64,000 nt of DNA, taken from NCBI GenBank assembly GCA_032718475.1, contig JAUCBJ010006114.1, positions 1 to 64,000 of the forward strand. Reading direction: 5' to 3'. Source of the DNA: Nemertoderma westbladi. Its lineage: Eukaryota > Xenacoelomorpha > Nemertodermatida > Nemertodermatidae. The notes below the pieces were generated by a model. The model saw nothing but the letters and a program-made list of their open reading frames with translations, made no database searches and was not told the origin of the DNA. Positions within the stretch are counted from its first letter, which is position 1; each line of letters opens with the position of its first letter. The translations under genes and the position numbers were made by a program. Below, piece after piece: positions 44,675 to 56,509 of this stretch.

Positions 44675-45640
44675 CTAAGAAATGAGGAGGTTTGACCGAG
44701 TATTCCGGGACTCTGATCGTAGGTTTACTCTAGGATCGTTAGAGCCGAGTGAGCATAGGTGATACGTCAAACAAGTTTCGCTCGAAACTCCAGTAAATAT
44801 AACGAACACAACTGTGTTTAACACAACGTTTCCGTGGATGTTTATGTCTTTCCGTTTATTGGCTGGGTCTAGGGCATTTACCGTAATAATACCCAAAAAC
44901 GTACGTCTTGTAGGGGAAACGCGAGTGATCTTTCTCCAGCTTACAATATTCCTCCATCCGTTCGAAGCTGTTCGGTACAACAGGTAGCGGTCGATCGGCG
45001 ATAAGATACATCATAGGGGAATCGAGCCGTTTGAGTTCTACCATGCGGTCATGATGTATACTTTGAGGATATCGAGTTTCTAGATTTTGTTGACTGGCAA
45101 TATTGAGATATGTTTCTATCAGGAATTCCAGATAATCGTTGAAGTCGCTGCGTTTATCCGGCTCCTCAACGTCTTCTCTTTCGAGTCTGTTTCGAATAGA
45201 ATTCTCGTGTTCCATTCTTGGTTTATCGTTCCGCCTCTGCTGGGTAGGATATTTCAATCGTACCATTTCCCTTTTGGTGTCGACATTGTCCGTATCGTGT
45301 AAATCGATAGGATGACCAGTAGTTAAGAAGCCCATATACGTACCATTACGCTGCGTATATCGAGCAGTGAATTTTCTATAGCCCAACTCACGCGTGAGCT
45401 GCTCTTGGGACATTGGCGGTTCGATATAACGACCATCGTTGGACTAACGTCGCCGTGTATTAAGCTATCAACAAACGCTTGTAAAAGTAGAGTATATCGC
45501 TCCCCGATACCAAGACCATCTTCTATCAACTCCGTCATATCTGCTATATATGAGTTTATCCATTTTATAATGAGTCCACATTTAGGCGAGCGGGCGTCGC
45601 TGCCTACCCCAATCAACCCCCGGACAGTACGAGATCCTCA
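44675..45640 (-). CDS. overlapping unidentified ORFs in the 3' part of the BEL element (env-like position)
   Basis: Three minus-strand frames overlap: about 45323-45640 (CGLIIKWINSYIADMTELIE), 44856-45413 (185 codons, ATG start, polar, with a run of charged residues and ERMEEYCKLEKD near its end) and 44675-44980 (hydrophobic VVLNTVVFVIFTGV). They lie between pol and the 3' LTR, where some BEL/Pao elements carry an env-like gene. No family similarity is apparent; the fragmentation suggests decay or splicing. Position is the only support for an envelope role. Confidence 0.3.
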
Positions 45641-48307
45641 GCGCCGATGTGTCGTCGCCGCTGTACTTTCGCCAACGACGTAGCCGCACAACGACAACGA
45701 CAACCGGCACAAGTCACTCAACTGTCCGTCCCAAAGGCTTAGATGTACTTCAGGTTTTCCTTGGAGAGTTAGGTTACTTTACGATTGCGACTGGCTACTG
45801 TAAACACACCTTAGTAGTAACATTCGCCTATAAGCTCACAAGTACCACACACACAACTTGTCACAAATTACACACACTCGGGTCACTTGTCCTTTAGTCA
45901 ATGCCTTCCAGAATGTCACTGTATTATTATGTATCCTTGGATACTATCAGTGCACTATTTATTCCCTATGCTATTCAATGGGACAAGCTTTCTATTGTTC
46001 TTTTAACTCAATTCTAATTCTAGCGTGGTTGTTGCTATGGTGACATTATGCAAAGCTAGCGGTAGAATTAGGGTGATTCCAATGCATACAGATCTGGGAT
46101 GTTATTTAATAGTATTCTTTAACAAGCTGGCAAGCCTGGAGGGTTCACGGTCCTCCTACTTACTGACTTAATCAGTACAATAATAATAACCGATACATCA
46201 TTGTCGAAACGTACCCAGTATTCGGGTACCGGCTGGCGGCTGACCGGTACGTTTTCGTCCGGGTAGGCCTATGTTTCCTTTTCACTTGTTCCCATCGTAG
46301 GCGACCTCATGCTCATCCCACCACGACAACGACCACCAGTAACGAGTTGGGTAGGCAGTAGGCGTCTACCGGCAACCGGTAAGTAATTACGCGCCACACG
46401 ACGTCATCGTGGTCATCCCGCCATCCGCCAACATTTATACCGGTAAGGTAAGCCTACCACCTACCGGCTGGCTACCATCGCACCGTAGGTCTACCGCCTA
46501 CACCTACCGGTCAACCGGTAACGGTAGGCTACCGCGTACCGGTACAGCGGTACTCAAAGTCGTACCGGTATTGTCGTAATTGACAAATGCAGGATTAAAC
46601 CGTAACCCGTTCCGGCAGACTGAGTGCATAGTGCTAAGATTGCTAACCATTAACAAAACACAGTTCTTCGGCATACTGGACACTGGTACAAGTTAGCTAT
46701 CTACTGCTAGGGCTAGGCTAGGACCTACTGCTGCACTGACCTATGACAGTACAGCAGTATGAAGATAGGCAGATAGGCCTACAGGCAGACAATCAGACAG
46801 TACTAGCAGTCTAGGGCCTACCGGACTGCAGTACCGGTACTGCAGTATTGGTAATTGCTAATGCTAATTAATTACCTTAATTAAATCTTCAATTAGGTCA
46901 TAATGTAGGTCCAAATTTAAAAATCGGCCTCCGTTAATCGATTTAGAAATAATTCAGGTACCTCCATGCCAAATATCAGAATCATTCATTGCGTTCCCTA
47001 TGACAAGATAGCTTTTTCCTAAACCATGCGAAAACATGCAAATATAGCGCTCACATCGCACAAATACCATCTCGACACCCAATTTTTTGTATGAGCCTTC
47101 GCCATCCCTATATCTAACTTTTGTGCAAATTTTGTTTCGATTGATTAACAAATAACTGAGATAACTGAGATATCGCTCTGGACACACACACACACACATT
47201 ACGGTAATAATGGTCACTTATGTCAAAGACCGTGAACCAATAGTCAATGTTCTGTTTTATACATGACTTTATGAATTTTATCGGCTATTGACTATGTTTG
47301 GGAGACTTTCACACACTCATACGCATGATAAGATAAATCTCCGCTCCCTTGATCTATTAATTAATGGAATTTTGGGAACTTTATAAATTGCGTAAAAATG
47401 GCAATTTATTAAATTCATTAAAAGGCATGAATTTAAATTTATTCCCTGAAATTTTATTATTTGATAATTAAATGGACATATTTTGATTCTAGAACATGTC
47501 TAGGGACACAAGATCCTTAATTCTATGACAATTGTCTTTTTTAAGAATATCGGTAAATGCTACGATATCTTAATTGACTAGAATTGTTGAAGGATCTAAA
47601 TTTTACAGATTTTGATTTATTAGATTTGCAAATATTAAATAATTAATATTTGAGATGGGCACCGATTTATTCCAGAACTTGTCTGGGGACGTTAACCACT
47701 GATTCTAGAATTTGTCTTTCAAGTATATCGGTGGGTGCCGCGATATCTTAATCGACTAGAATTACAGATGGTCAAAGGGTTTAACAGATTTATTTTGCGT
47801 TATACGCTACTGTTAAAGGGACATCACGCTACTATATGTATTATTTAATATACGGTATGAGAGCAATATCGCACGAAGCAATGTCAGTGTGAAGAGGCAA
47901 GTCGTTTCCAAGGTCTACCCAGAGCTTGGTTTAGCCGAGACACGAGGATCTGAACTTTGCATTCCTAATACTCTGCCTACCAATAATACTTGAATATAGT
48001 AGTGGCTTTATTGTACTTTAATAAGTACGGACATTTCATCTTACTGTAGTTACGTATTTATAATAGAATACGAGCAGTAAGGAAAGAGAAAAATAATTAT
48101 TTCTCGCCGTCGCACTAAATATAATATAAGTAATTACGTACGTAATAAACACGAATATATTGCACTATTCTACAAAATAATCGCTAAATAATATTCTACT
48201 AAATTAAATAAAACGATTATAATAAAATTACATAGTAATACATACATAAATATAAAAATAATAATATAATATAAAATAATAGAGTCACACACCCACTCCA
48301 TATGTTG
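45641..48307. other. non-coding interior of the BEL element
   Basis: Downstream of the gag-protease ORF. Includes a dense cluster of ACCGGT words (46200-46570) and an imperfect tandem duplication of about 182 bp (about 47470-47640 and 47655-47800). No integrase motif was recognised. Confidence 0.55.
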
Positions 48308-51300
48308 CTACGTTATGGAGTCCCTAGATGTTTGAAGGATTAGGGAGGTGGTCGTGGGAAGAGAATCTTGCCTTCCACAGTTTCCGGAGAGTCCTCCATT
48401 CCCTTCCGGTAAACACAAACGACCGACTGGGTGATTGAGTCGCTGCATCCCGAATACAATTCCAGGTTTCCTCTTCGTCCTGGAATAGTGACGATAGAGA
48501 CATCGCTCTAGGTACACGACGGCCTTACAAAGCCGATTCCAGGAGCTATAGTGGTCCGTCGCTCCCTGCAGGAGAGGTGAGAGTCCCTGCGAGACGTCTG
48601 ATGTTCCAGAGCTCCAATCGCTCTCTCTGATCTTCATGAAGGATCCACTCGCGGTGGGGAGGTCCAGATCCACGGCGTCGTCCCTGGCAATATGTAATAC
48701 CGACAGATCTATCCCGGGTTCAAATAACTCCGATCCACCCGTCCGGGTTTCAGGTTCGACTTTCTCCGCTCCCTTGGCTGGTCTAATCTCAGTCGGAGTA
48801 AGATGGGGAGGCCATTCATTCTCCTTACTCAGGAAGTCGGGTTCACCTAACCGGTCTATAGTATCTGTCAGTTCTTGAGGAGTTGCTCCTCTGGAAGCGA
48901 TGTCCGTTGGATTAAACTTCTTGGGGCAATATCTCCATTGATCTACATTGGAGCTAAGATTGTCATTATCTGAGGAGTGTGGTGTTCCCTCAGTTGGGTC
49001 GTCTCCCTCACTAGTATCATCTTCCCATTCACTCACCTGGCAGACGCGATCTTGAAGCAGTCTTTCCCTGAGCGTTCTACCGGAAGGTCCAGTAAGGTAC
49101 CAACCTACTCTAGTTCTTACCGCATAGGTCTGTAGTGGCTGCGGTTGAGCAGGCCGTTTCTCTAATGTCTCCAGCGCCTCATGCGCGTTTTGGCCGATGA
49201 GTATTTGCACTCCAGGATAATCAGTCTGGAATCGAGGTATGTTAAGATGTTGGATGCTCTCATCCTCGTCCCAATCATAAAGGTCTGCTTGAGTAGTAGC
49301 GAAGTTCTTTATAGCCACCATTTTCACTGACCTTATGCTGTGTTCTCCTAATTCGTCCTGGGGGGTGGACAACGCTCCGACATAATAATCAGCTGTTATT
49401 GTAGATTTCCAAACTTGCATAATGCCTGACATGTTGAGCTTAGTTTGGAACTTGGGTTGTCCAGCAAATATATTTTCGGCTAGCTCTTTATCGATGAATG
49501 TTCCTGTGCTACCGGAGTCCAGGAGGGCGTTCACTATATAGCTCTTCTGAGGTCCGTGGACCCGTAACTGGACTACAGGAAATTCTCGGATTCCTATATT
49601 GGAAGTTGGCGCTTTCCAAGATGGTTGTTGATCTGAAGTAGTTAGGGTGAGGTCGCTGTCTGTGTCTTTCTCATACATGAGTGCTCGATACACTGCGGTG
49701 GTGTTTATTAGGTAACAGGATTCGTTTTGGTCGGAGAACTCGTCCGTATAGAATCCTTCCATCTCAGATTGATCAGTGTCGTTCACATCACTGAATTGGA
49801 CATGTAGTTCGGACTCACTTACCTGACTCGGGCTGTTTCGTTCGAATTCCGTGTGCAACAAGATATGATGTTTTGCGCCGCACTTTGCACACCTTGCGTC
49901 GGAGTTACAGGTTCGCCGTTGGTGTCCTCGTCTGAGGCAATTATAACACAACCGCTTATCCCACATGACTTCACGTCTATCCTCGAGTGATTTCCTCAGG
50001 AATTTATCACACGCATTTAAACGGTGGGGCCCGTCGCACAGCACACATTTCGGCTTGATGTTACTTACTTTAACCTGTGCTATGTGGTGCACACTTGTTC
50101 TTTCCTCGGGCTTTCTCACCTGAATTCTTTTAGGAGACGTAGGAAGGGTTTTTTGTACCGGTTCCCTTCTGTCATTGGGTCGAGACTCGGATTTACTTAC
50201 CTGATCTTTAGGCATTTTATTGACATAATAAGATCTGTCAGTGTCTTTCCCGCTGTCCTCTCCTTGAGAAGTTTGGCTTTCACCGTCGTCGGTATAACAT
50301 ACTGGTGTTACCCTTCTCCTAGAAACGGGTTTCTCACTTACCTTGTTTTCCAATGTCTTCTCTATGGACTGCCTTAGGAGCTGTAATTTCACTTCTCTAT
50401 CTAAGAATGACATGAGATCAGTCATGGTAGGGTCTCGTTGTTGTTGTTCCATCATATATAACACCTTCTTGTCCCAGCGTGTACCTACTCCACCCTTGGG
50501 CAAAGTAGATGCTAAGGCTCCTACAACCATAGAATTCTGGTATTCATGAGACTTACCTAACCAATCTAGTTGTCTACAGATCTCCTGAATCTCATCGGAA
50601 AACTCTATAATCCCGCTGCTAAGAAACTTTCGGGGCGCCATTAATTTCGCATATAAATACCTAGCGATATTATTCCTATTACCATACCTGATGTTTAGTG
50701 TATCCCAAACTTGTCTTAATCCGTCTGGATGTCCAATAAACTTTAACGCCATTAACTTGGGAGATCCTTCCAAGCACTCGATGAGGAATCTAAGCTTTTC
50801 TCCGTTAGATAACAAGGAGTTCTGTATGTTATCTTTGTAATATTCATTAAAAGGTAACCATTTCATCTCATCTCCATTGAACTTGACGATCTCTCCAACC
50901 TTTACCGCTTGTCGGGCTTCGGTTCTAGCCATTTGGCGTGTAAAACTTTCTTGAGCCATCGCATTATTGAATAGAGAATTATCGGTATATAAGTTTCTCG
51001 GATTATTATCAAGTCTAGATGAGATATCATTATCAACAGGTTTATAATTACCCTTAATAGGGTTCACTATAGGAGTTTCTATTTCGCTAGCAGTATAGAT
51101 GCGTGTAGGCTCCACACCTTGCGCATGGGATACTTCAGACCTAACGGGTTGACACATTGTTACAGGGGGTGGTGGTATACCCTTTTGTGTGTTCACTAAT
51201 TTATCGCGTTCTAACGCGATACTTTGCTGCACCTTTTGCAACTCTAACCTACTTTCCCTTACTGTGCCCTTGAATTGCTGGACAGTCTCTTCCAACTCTC

Positions 51301-53320
51301 GGACCTGTTGGGAGGAGCGTATCCGATTCTCCTTCATCTCTCCAAGGAGAATATCCATCCCCCGCCGTCTCTCGTCTACCCAATCAACCGCCGAAACGGG
51401 ATCCGCCAACGTCGTAGCGGGCAGACGAGGGACAACGGGCGACAAATTTGGAATATTTCGCTCGGGGTCCAGGACCTGAACTGTCTCCTGGGCAGTTCTA
51501 CGGGGCACAGGTAGCTTAGTGCTATGCAGAGGGAATTTAGAGGTAGTTTCAGGGAGCACAGGTGTGTCTATCACCGAAGGGGTGATTTCAAGAACAGGCC
51601 TAATTATTTCAGGCTCATCTACTATAGTAGGGAGTCTTTCTATTTTAATTATTTGGTCTGTGGGCTCTGTACTACCTAAGTTGGTGTTATTTAGTTGCCT
51701 TCTAACAGCTGGAGGCAAATCAGGCAATTTCTGACGGTGGAATGTTCTTTTACGTCTACTTAGACGAGATCTATTTCCTTTGCCTTCAGTATCGGTGGTA
51801 TCGCCTTCCTCAGATGATGTAAATCCCTGTCTCTTGGAAGTAGTCCGACTTATCAGCTGCATATCACTAGCCGTTAACTGTTTATTGAAGTTGTCTTGCC
51901 TCTCTTGAAGATTTTCCAACTCTAGTTGGGTTGCCTCTTCAGATGCCCTCCGTTCTGCTTCTGCCACTGCCTCTGCTGTTTTTCTTTCGGCTTCTGCCGC
52001 TGCCACTGCTGCTGCCGCTTTCCTTTCCGCTTCGGCCTCTGCCACTGCCACTGCTGCCTTTCTTTCCGCTTCTGCCTCTGCCACTGCTGCTGCCGCCTTT
52101 CTTTCCGCTTCTGCCTCTGCCACTGCTGCTGCCACTGCCGCTGCCTTTCTATCTTCTATACGTTTTTTCTTTAATTGTTCTTCTTGGTCTCTAGCGATGC
52201 GGAGTTGTTCATCGAATTTAGCTTGGTTCGCCGCTAACCTATCCACATCAATTGCATCCAACACACGCTGGGCTCCTTCACTATTAGGGCTAAGCCCATC
52301 TAGTCTTCTCCGCAACTCTTCATCACCTACAAAACGCTGATAGTCTGACAGATAGATGTCAATGGCATCCCTCTTATGCGGTTTCTCTGCCGTCGCTTCA
52401 CTTTCCACTTGGGAAAAAGTAGCGTCTGTTGATTCTCCATGGGTTGAGCGCTCCTCCAACTGAGCTTTCCACTGAGCTGCTCCTTGAACCTGGCGACTCA
52501 CCCGTTGAAACCAAGTCTTTACGGCAACTTGCAACGACGTGTCTTGTTTTCTTTTAGAAGCCTCCTCAAAGGCGGATAAGATTAGCCTAATCCGCAGAAC
52601 TCTTTCTCTAACTTGATAAAGCAGCGATCCCTGCTCTTGAGGTCCTTGAGGTTGTTGAAAAAGTTGCTTTTCTATTCGCTCCATAGAGCTGAAGAATCCC
52701 TGTGCGTATCCGGCTGCGGACCTCTTCCACACAGCTGGATCGATGGTTTCCTTGGCTACTCCCATCCGGTGTATGTCTTCCCAGGCAGCTTCTGATAAAT
52801 CAAACGGGAGTCCGGGTCCGGGGAAGTTCCATTGCGACTCGACAATAGACTTCAGTTCTTCACTAGTGTATCCCGCGTAACTATCTCTAGTTGACCGTTG
52901 ACTTCTCGCCCAATCGATCTGGTGTTCTTCCACCACGATCAATAACCCAGCGAGCACGGCTGCAGGAAGGATGAGAAGGGGATCCGTATAAATCGCATCC
53001 GTCATCTCTGCTCCGCTCTCGGGTGTCAGCTCTACAGTATCCTCACTACTGGAGCTGCTGGGCCGCTGAGGAATAAGTTCTTGACTAACGGGTTGTTGCT
53101 GTTCCGCTGCTTCTTGGTCCCGCTTGACCTGAGCTCGGGTGCCTATGATAGACCTACGATGTTGGACTAGCCTAGGTTCTGTTATTACTACTGGAGGGAT
53201 GACCTTCCTCACAGTGGGAGGTGAACTGAACTTACGACCAGACGGTTGTACGTCTCGATCTGAGTTGCAGATAGTTACATCTAATAAACTGTCTGACAGG
53301 TTCTGCTTAGTATCAGACAT
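48308..53320 (-). CDS. BEL/Pao gag-protease polyprotein with in-frame loss of RT/RNase H
   Basis: 1670 residues from ATG at 53320. Order of parts: Ser/Glu-rich N-terminus; Ala/Glu repeats AEAERKAA (about 390-460), a likely coiled coil; the DUF1759 gag region (about 805-975; IVKFNGDEMKWLPFNEYY, PRKFLSSGIIEFSDEI); zinc knuckles (about 1090-1150; CVLCDGPHRLNACDKF, CYNCLRRGHQRRTC, CAKCGAKHH); an aspartic protease with LLDSGSTGTFID (about 1262-1272); then RTRVGWYLTGP. At about residue 1457 the text jumps to WRYCPKKFNPTDIASRG, which normally follows RNase H just before integrase. Hence RT and RNase H are missing without breaking the frame. The last ~100 residues lose similarity and stop before any integrase. 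Gag and protease look intact. Confidence 0.93.
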   Translation of the reverse strand: MSDTKQNLSDSLLDVTICNSDRDVQPSGRKFSSPPTVRKVIPPVVITEPRLVQHRRSIIGTRAQVKRDQEAAEQQQPVSQELIPQRPSSSSSEDTVELTPESGAEMTDAIYTDPLLILPAAVLAGLLIVVEEHQIDWARSQRSTRDSYAGYTSEELKSIVESQWNFPGPGLPFDLSEAAWEDIHRMGVAKETIDPAVWKRSAAGYAQGFFSSMERIEKQLFQQPQGPQEQGSLLYQVRERVLRIRLILSAFEEASKRKQDTSLQVAVKTWFQRVSRQVQGAAQWKAQLEERSTHGESTDATFSQVESEATAEKPHKRDAIDIYLSDYQRFVGDEELRRRLDGLSPNSEGAQRVLDAIDVDRLAANQAKFDEQLRIARDQEEQLKKKRIEDRKAAAVAAAVAEAEAERKAAAAVAEAEAERKAAVAVAEAEAERKAAAAVAAAEAERKTAEAVAEAERRASEEATQLELENLQERQDNFNKQLTASDMQLISRTTSKRQGFTSSEEGDTTDTEGKGNRSRLSRRKRTFHRQKLPDLPPAVRRQLNNTNLGSTEPTDQIIKIERLPTIVDEPEIIRPVLEITPSVIDTPVLPETTSKFPLHSTKLPVPRRTAQETVQVLDPERNIPNLSPVVPRLPATTLADPVSAVDWVDERRRGMDILLGEMKENRIRSSQQVRELEETVQQFKGTVRESRLELQKVQQSIALERDKLVNTQKGIPPPPVTMCQPVRSEVSHAQGVEPTRIYTASEIETPIVNPIKGNYKPVDNDISSRLDNNPRNLYTDNSLFNNAMAQESFTRQMARTEARQAVKVGEIVKFNGDEMKWLPFNEYYKDNIQNSLLSNGEKLRFLIECLEGSPKLMALKFIGHPDGLRQVWDTLNIRYGNRNNIARYLYAKLMAPRKFLSSGIIEFSDEIQEICRQLDWLGKSHEYQNSMVVGALASTLPKGGVGTRWDKKVLYMMEQQQRDPTMTDLMSFLDREVKLQLLRQSIEKTLENKVSEKPVSRRRVTPVCYTDDGESQTSQGEDSGKDTDRSYYVNKMPKDQVSKSESRPNDRREPVQKTLPTSPKRIQVRKPEERTSVHHIAQVKVSNIKPKCVLCDGPHRLNACDKFLRKSLEDRREVMWDKRLCYNCLRRGHQRRTCNSDARCAKCGAKHHILLHTEFERNSPSQVSESELHVQFSDVNDTDQSEMEGFYTDEFSDQNESCYLINTTAVYRALMYEKDTDSDLTLTTSDQQPSWKAPTSNIGIREFPVVQLRVHGPQKSYIVNALLDSGSTGTFIDKELAENIFAGQPKFQTKLNMSGIMQVWKSTITADYYVGALSTPQDELGEHSIRSVKMVAIKNFATTQADLYDWDEDESIQHLNIPRFQTDYPGVQILIGQNAHEALETLEKRPAQPQPLQTYAVRTRVGWYLTGPSGRTLRERLLQDRVCQVSEWEDDTSEGDDPTEGTPHSSDNDNLSSNVDQWRYCPKKFNPTDIASRGATPQELTDTIDRLGEPDFLSKENEWPPHLTPTEIRPAKGAEKVEPETRTGGSELFEPGIDLSVLHIARDDAVDLDLPTASGSFMKIRESDWSSGTSDVSQGLSPLLQGATDHYSSWNRLCKAVVYLERCLYRHYSRTKRKPGIVFGMQRLNHPVGRLCLPEGNGGLSGNCGRQDSLPTTTSLILQTSRDSIT

Positions 53321-55216
53321 GACTAGGTATGTACAGTTGAATGCCTACTGCTATATTACAGTCTAAGCAAGTCTAGTAACTCAGTATGAACTGCTAGCCT
53401 AGTAATTAATTACCGTTACTGCTACTCAGTGTAGCGTGATATATATATAATATATTAGAATACCGGTATACTTATAGTATATATAACTATATAAGTATTA
53501 TTACAGACTAGGTTTATCACAGAATACCGGTATAATTTTAGCACAAATATATATAAATATATAATAGGCCTATCGGAATACCGGTATACAGCTTACAGTT
53601 TGTAGTATATATAATTCTGGAATAGAATTAATTACAAGTACCGGTATAATTTCAGCCTAGATTTATAGAAATAAGATAATAGGCCTATCGTAAATACCGG
53701 TATATCAATTATTTTGGAATAATTGAATTTCTGAACTTTAGGGTTACTTGGTTACTTTAACTTACTTTATTACCGTTATTTAAGCAGTAATCCAACTGAT
53801 ATTGAGACCTAATGGTTGTATGGTAGGCCTACTATTTATAAATCGTTAGATTTGATTTATAATATATATATACCCGTTTTAATGGGTTTAGTCAATGTTT
53901 GAAATAAATGTTATTATTTCTGGGGTAATCACTACACAAAGCGGTGCGCTTTCAGTGAAGTGTTACGTATAGGACACTAAAACAAATAATTCTAATTTAC
54001 CTAAGTTACTTAATACTACAAATTACGTACAATTCGGGTGAGATTACAATCTCTAAATAAATGCAAAAATTTATAAAAAACACAAAATACGAATTTTTTA
54101 GGGTAATTTTACAAGAAGTCTACAAACCAGCCTAACAAAGGGTTAGAAAACTGGTTATTACAACGGACAGGGTACTGCGGTATTTGAAAATAATACGTAG
54201 TAGTAAATTCACTGCGTTGTCCAGATAGGAAAATACCACCGCCTGACGACCTATAGCCGTATCGCTATAGGTTCTACGTTATGTATCACGGAGTGTTCCT
54301 ACCTAGAAGTTAATAGAGCTAATCGAATGTGCCTATCAACCACTTTACAACACAAATATAATGCCTACACTAACTATTTTCGGAAAGCACTGTACACTAA
54401 ACCCTAAATTAGGTACGAGTACTTGTACAACAGATAATCAGTAGTTAAATATACTTGAACAGCTAAAAGAACCACGGCATCTGCTGGAGTGACCGATGCA
54501 CAAAATCACCAGTCTTTACCTACGCCGAGCAGCCCGTGTAGTACCGGGGTTAATTTAACTATAGCGGTATGTATAACAAACACAATTACTGTAGGAACAA
54601 ACTTGGGGAATGAATGTTGCGGATAATCGCATAAACTCTGAATAATAAATATTACGCTACGCGTACAAACTACTCAAACAAAATACAGACCGAACACTGA
54701 CAGACTACTATCAAGCCTAAACAAACTACGGTATATGCAGACTCCGAAATGATTAGGGAGTATGCGCTCTAACCCAGTAGTGCGACTTATTCTTTAGTTG
54801 GGGGTTTACCTTACAGCGTTCGCTGCCCCTACTTCCTAACCGTACTTAATCGGACAGGTGATCTACACACACTGCAATCCGTTCAGACTTAACAGAAATC
54901 AGACAACAGCTCAGCCTACAAATCGTCTGCACAATCTGATCAGGTTTACACGCCTTCTGTTCAATACTGGCCTACAAACAAATAAAACTGACAGAAATAG
55001 GCCTAAGTAAAATCCCAATAAAAACCAGGCGTCCCCGATTAATTATTAAGACCTACCGGCATATATAATCAAATCGAATAATACTGCTGTACTTATACGG
55101 AAGTACCGGTTAGGACAGTTAGGCCTACTGACCTACAGATGGACCGTTCAGGTTTACCGGTTGACCGGTACTTTCAACTTTATTGCTTACTGCAATAAAG
55201 AAGCGATATCCTTTAA
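53321..55216 (-). other. 5' leader of the BEL element
   Basis: About 1.9 kb between the 5' LTR and the gag start. It contains five copies of TACCGGTATA at 53461, 53525, 53579, 53639 and 53695, spaced 54-64 bases within diverged repeat units (AGGCCTATCG, ACTTATAGTATA). The rest is AT-rich with no ORF. This is unusually long for a leader. Confidence 0.65.
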
Positions 55217-56448
55217 TGTTCGCGCTTTCAGACCTTTGGCAGTTTAACCCGCCAAATTAGAATGTCTTCTAGATAATAAATCACTTTTAGTCTATGACAA
55301 GTATTTGATTCACTACACTAGTCGAAACCAATCTGTGCGCGATCATTCACCCGCTGGATATTCCCGGGAGATTGGGTTCGACGGTTTAATTTTATTGCTA
55401 TGTAAGCCTAATGTATTATTCGACTGACAGTATTATATAATCTCTGACAATATTATTCACCTTCGGGAATATTAACAGTTCCTTTAGGACGTGGCGCTTT
55501 ATCTATATAAACAGAGTTATGACTTAAACTACTCACAACGATATGGCTTAATTATAATTCACATATATGGCGCATTCTTTAGGAATTGCTTCTTTAACAG
55601 ACTCACTCATACACAATGCTGCACAATACTGCACACTAATCTGCCAATCTTCACTGATTTTAGTCACATATAAAAGGAACACAGACTGACTCATGTAGGG
55701 TCTATCAAATAACATTAGGTTCACTTCAAACCACTTTAACATAAGTCACAATCGTTATTGGTAACCTTTCTCTCTTACCTTCGGTATATCAAGAATATTG
55801 GGTTTTCGGGGTTATTTCTCGTTATTCCAATATAATAATTCATCAACAATATAATGAATAACCGACAACAAATAGCAGTACACAGTATCGATTGAGCAGG
55901 TAATTTTAGCAGTTTCAGCAGTTATTAAAAGCCGTGTGTCAGCAGTCAGTGTATTCCCAGATCAGTGATTCCATGAGTTTGATCGGTATGTCAGTTAAAG
56001 GATATATGCCCTTATAATTAAACCTACTAGTGTAAGACTAAAAACTGAAAACACGGAGGTGCCAAAAGCCGGTTCTTAGGCTCTGGGCAAAAACATAACA
56101 CTGAACTACTGAGTTTCTGTATATACCTCCAACACAGAGACAACAAACGCTCTGATTGGTCAACCTGAACAACGAGAGAACAGAGAAACAAAGAAACGTC
56201 GACGTGGCAATATCAGCTGCTAGCCGTCGTCATGGTAGCGACACTGTTTTCAAGAGTATCGAGCTTTTACGTCACGGAATTACGGATTATGTCCTCTAAA
56301 GTACAAATACAGAAGAAATAGCTTTCATGTCCGCTAAAACACCAGTACAGCAAGGACACGGCCTTTTTATGCCTGGTAAACCAACTACAGAGTACTTTAC
56401 GGGAAAAATAAGGAAAAATAACCGGACAATTCAGCAAAAGCTTTTACA
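55217..56448 (-). repeat. LTR (5' LTR of the minus-strand element)
   Basis: 1232 bp, the partner of 42725-43955, followed by the second ATCAT (56449-56453). Confidence 0.96.
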
Positions 56449-56509
56449 ATCATTATGTGAGAGTTTGAGAATTTCAACTCTTAAACTTTTTTAATTAAAC
56501 CAATTATTC

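Larger units (their letters stand above)
42725..56448 (-). mobile_element. complete BEL/Pao LTR retrotransposon lacking RT and integrase
   Basis: LTRs at 42725-43955 and 55217-56448, TG...CA ends, 5-bp target duplication, total 13.7 kb. The single large ORF (48308-53320) reads on the minus strand, so the right LTR is the 5' LTR. The purine-rich stretch TGGGAGCGG just before the 3' LTR (minus strand, about 43956-43964) fits a polypurine tract. A primer-binding site is not obvious after the 5' LTR. The near identity of the LTRs indicates a recent insertion, yet pol is largely missing, so movement must have relied on enzymes from another element. Confidence 0.93.
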
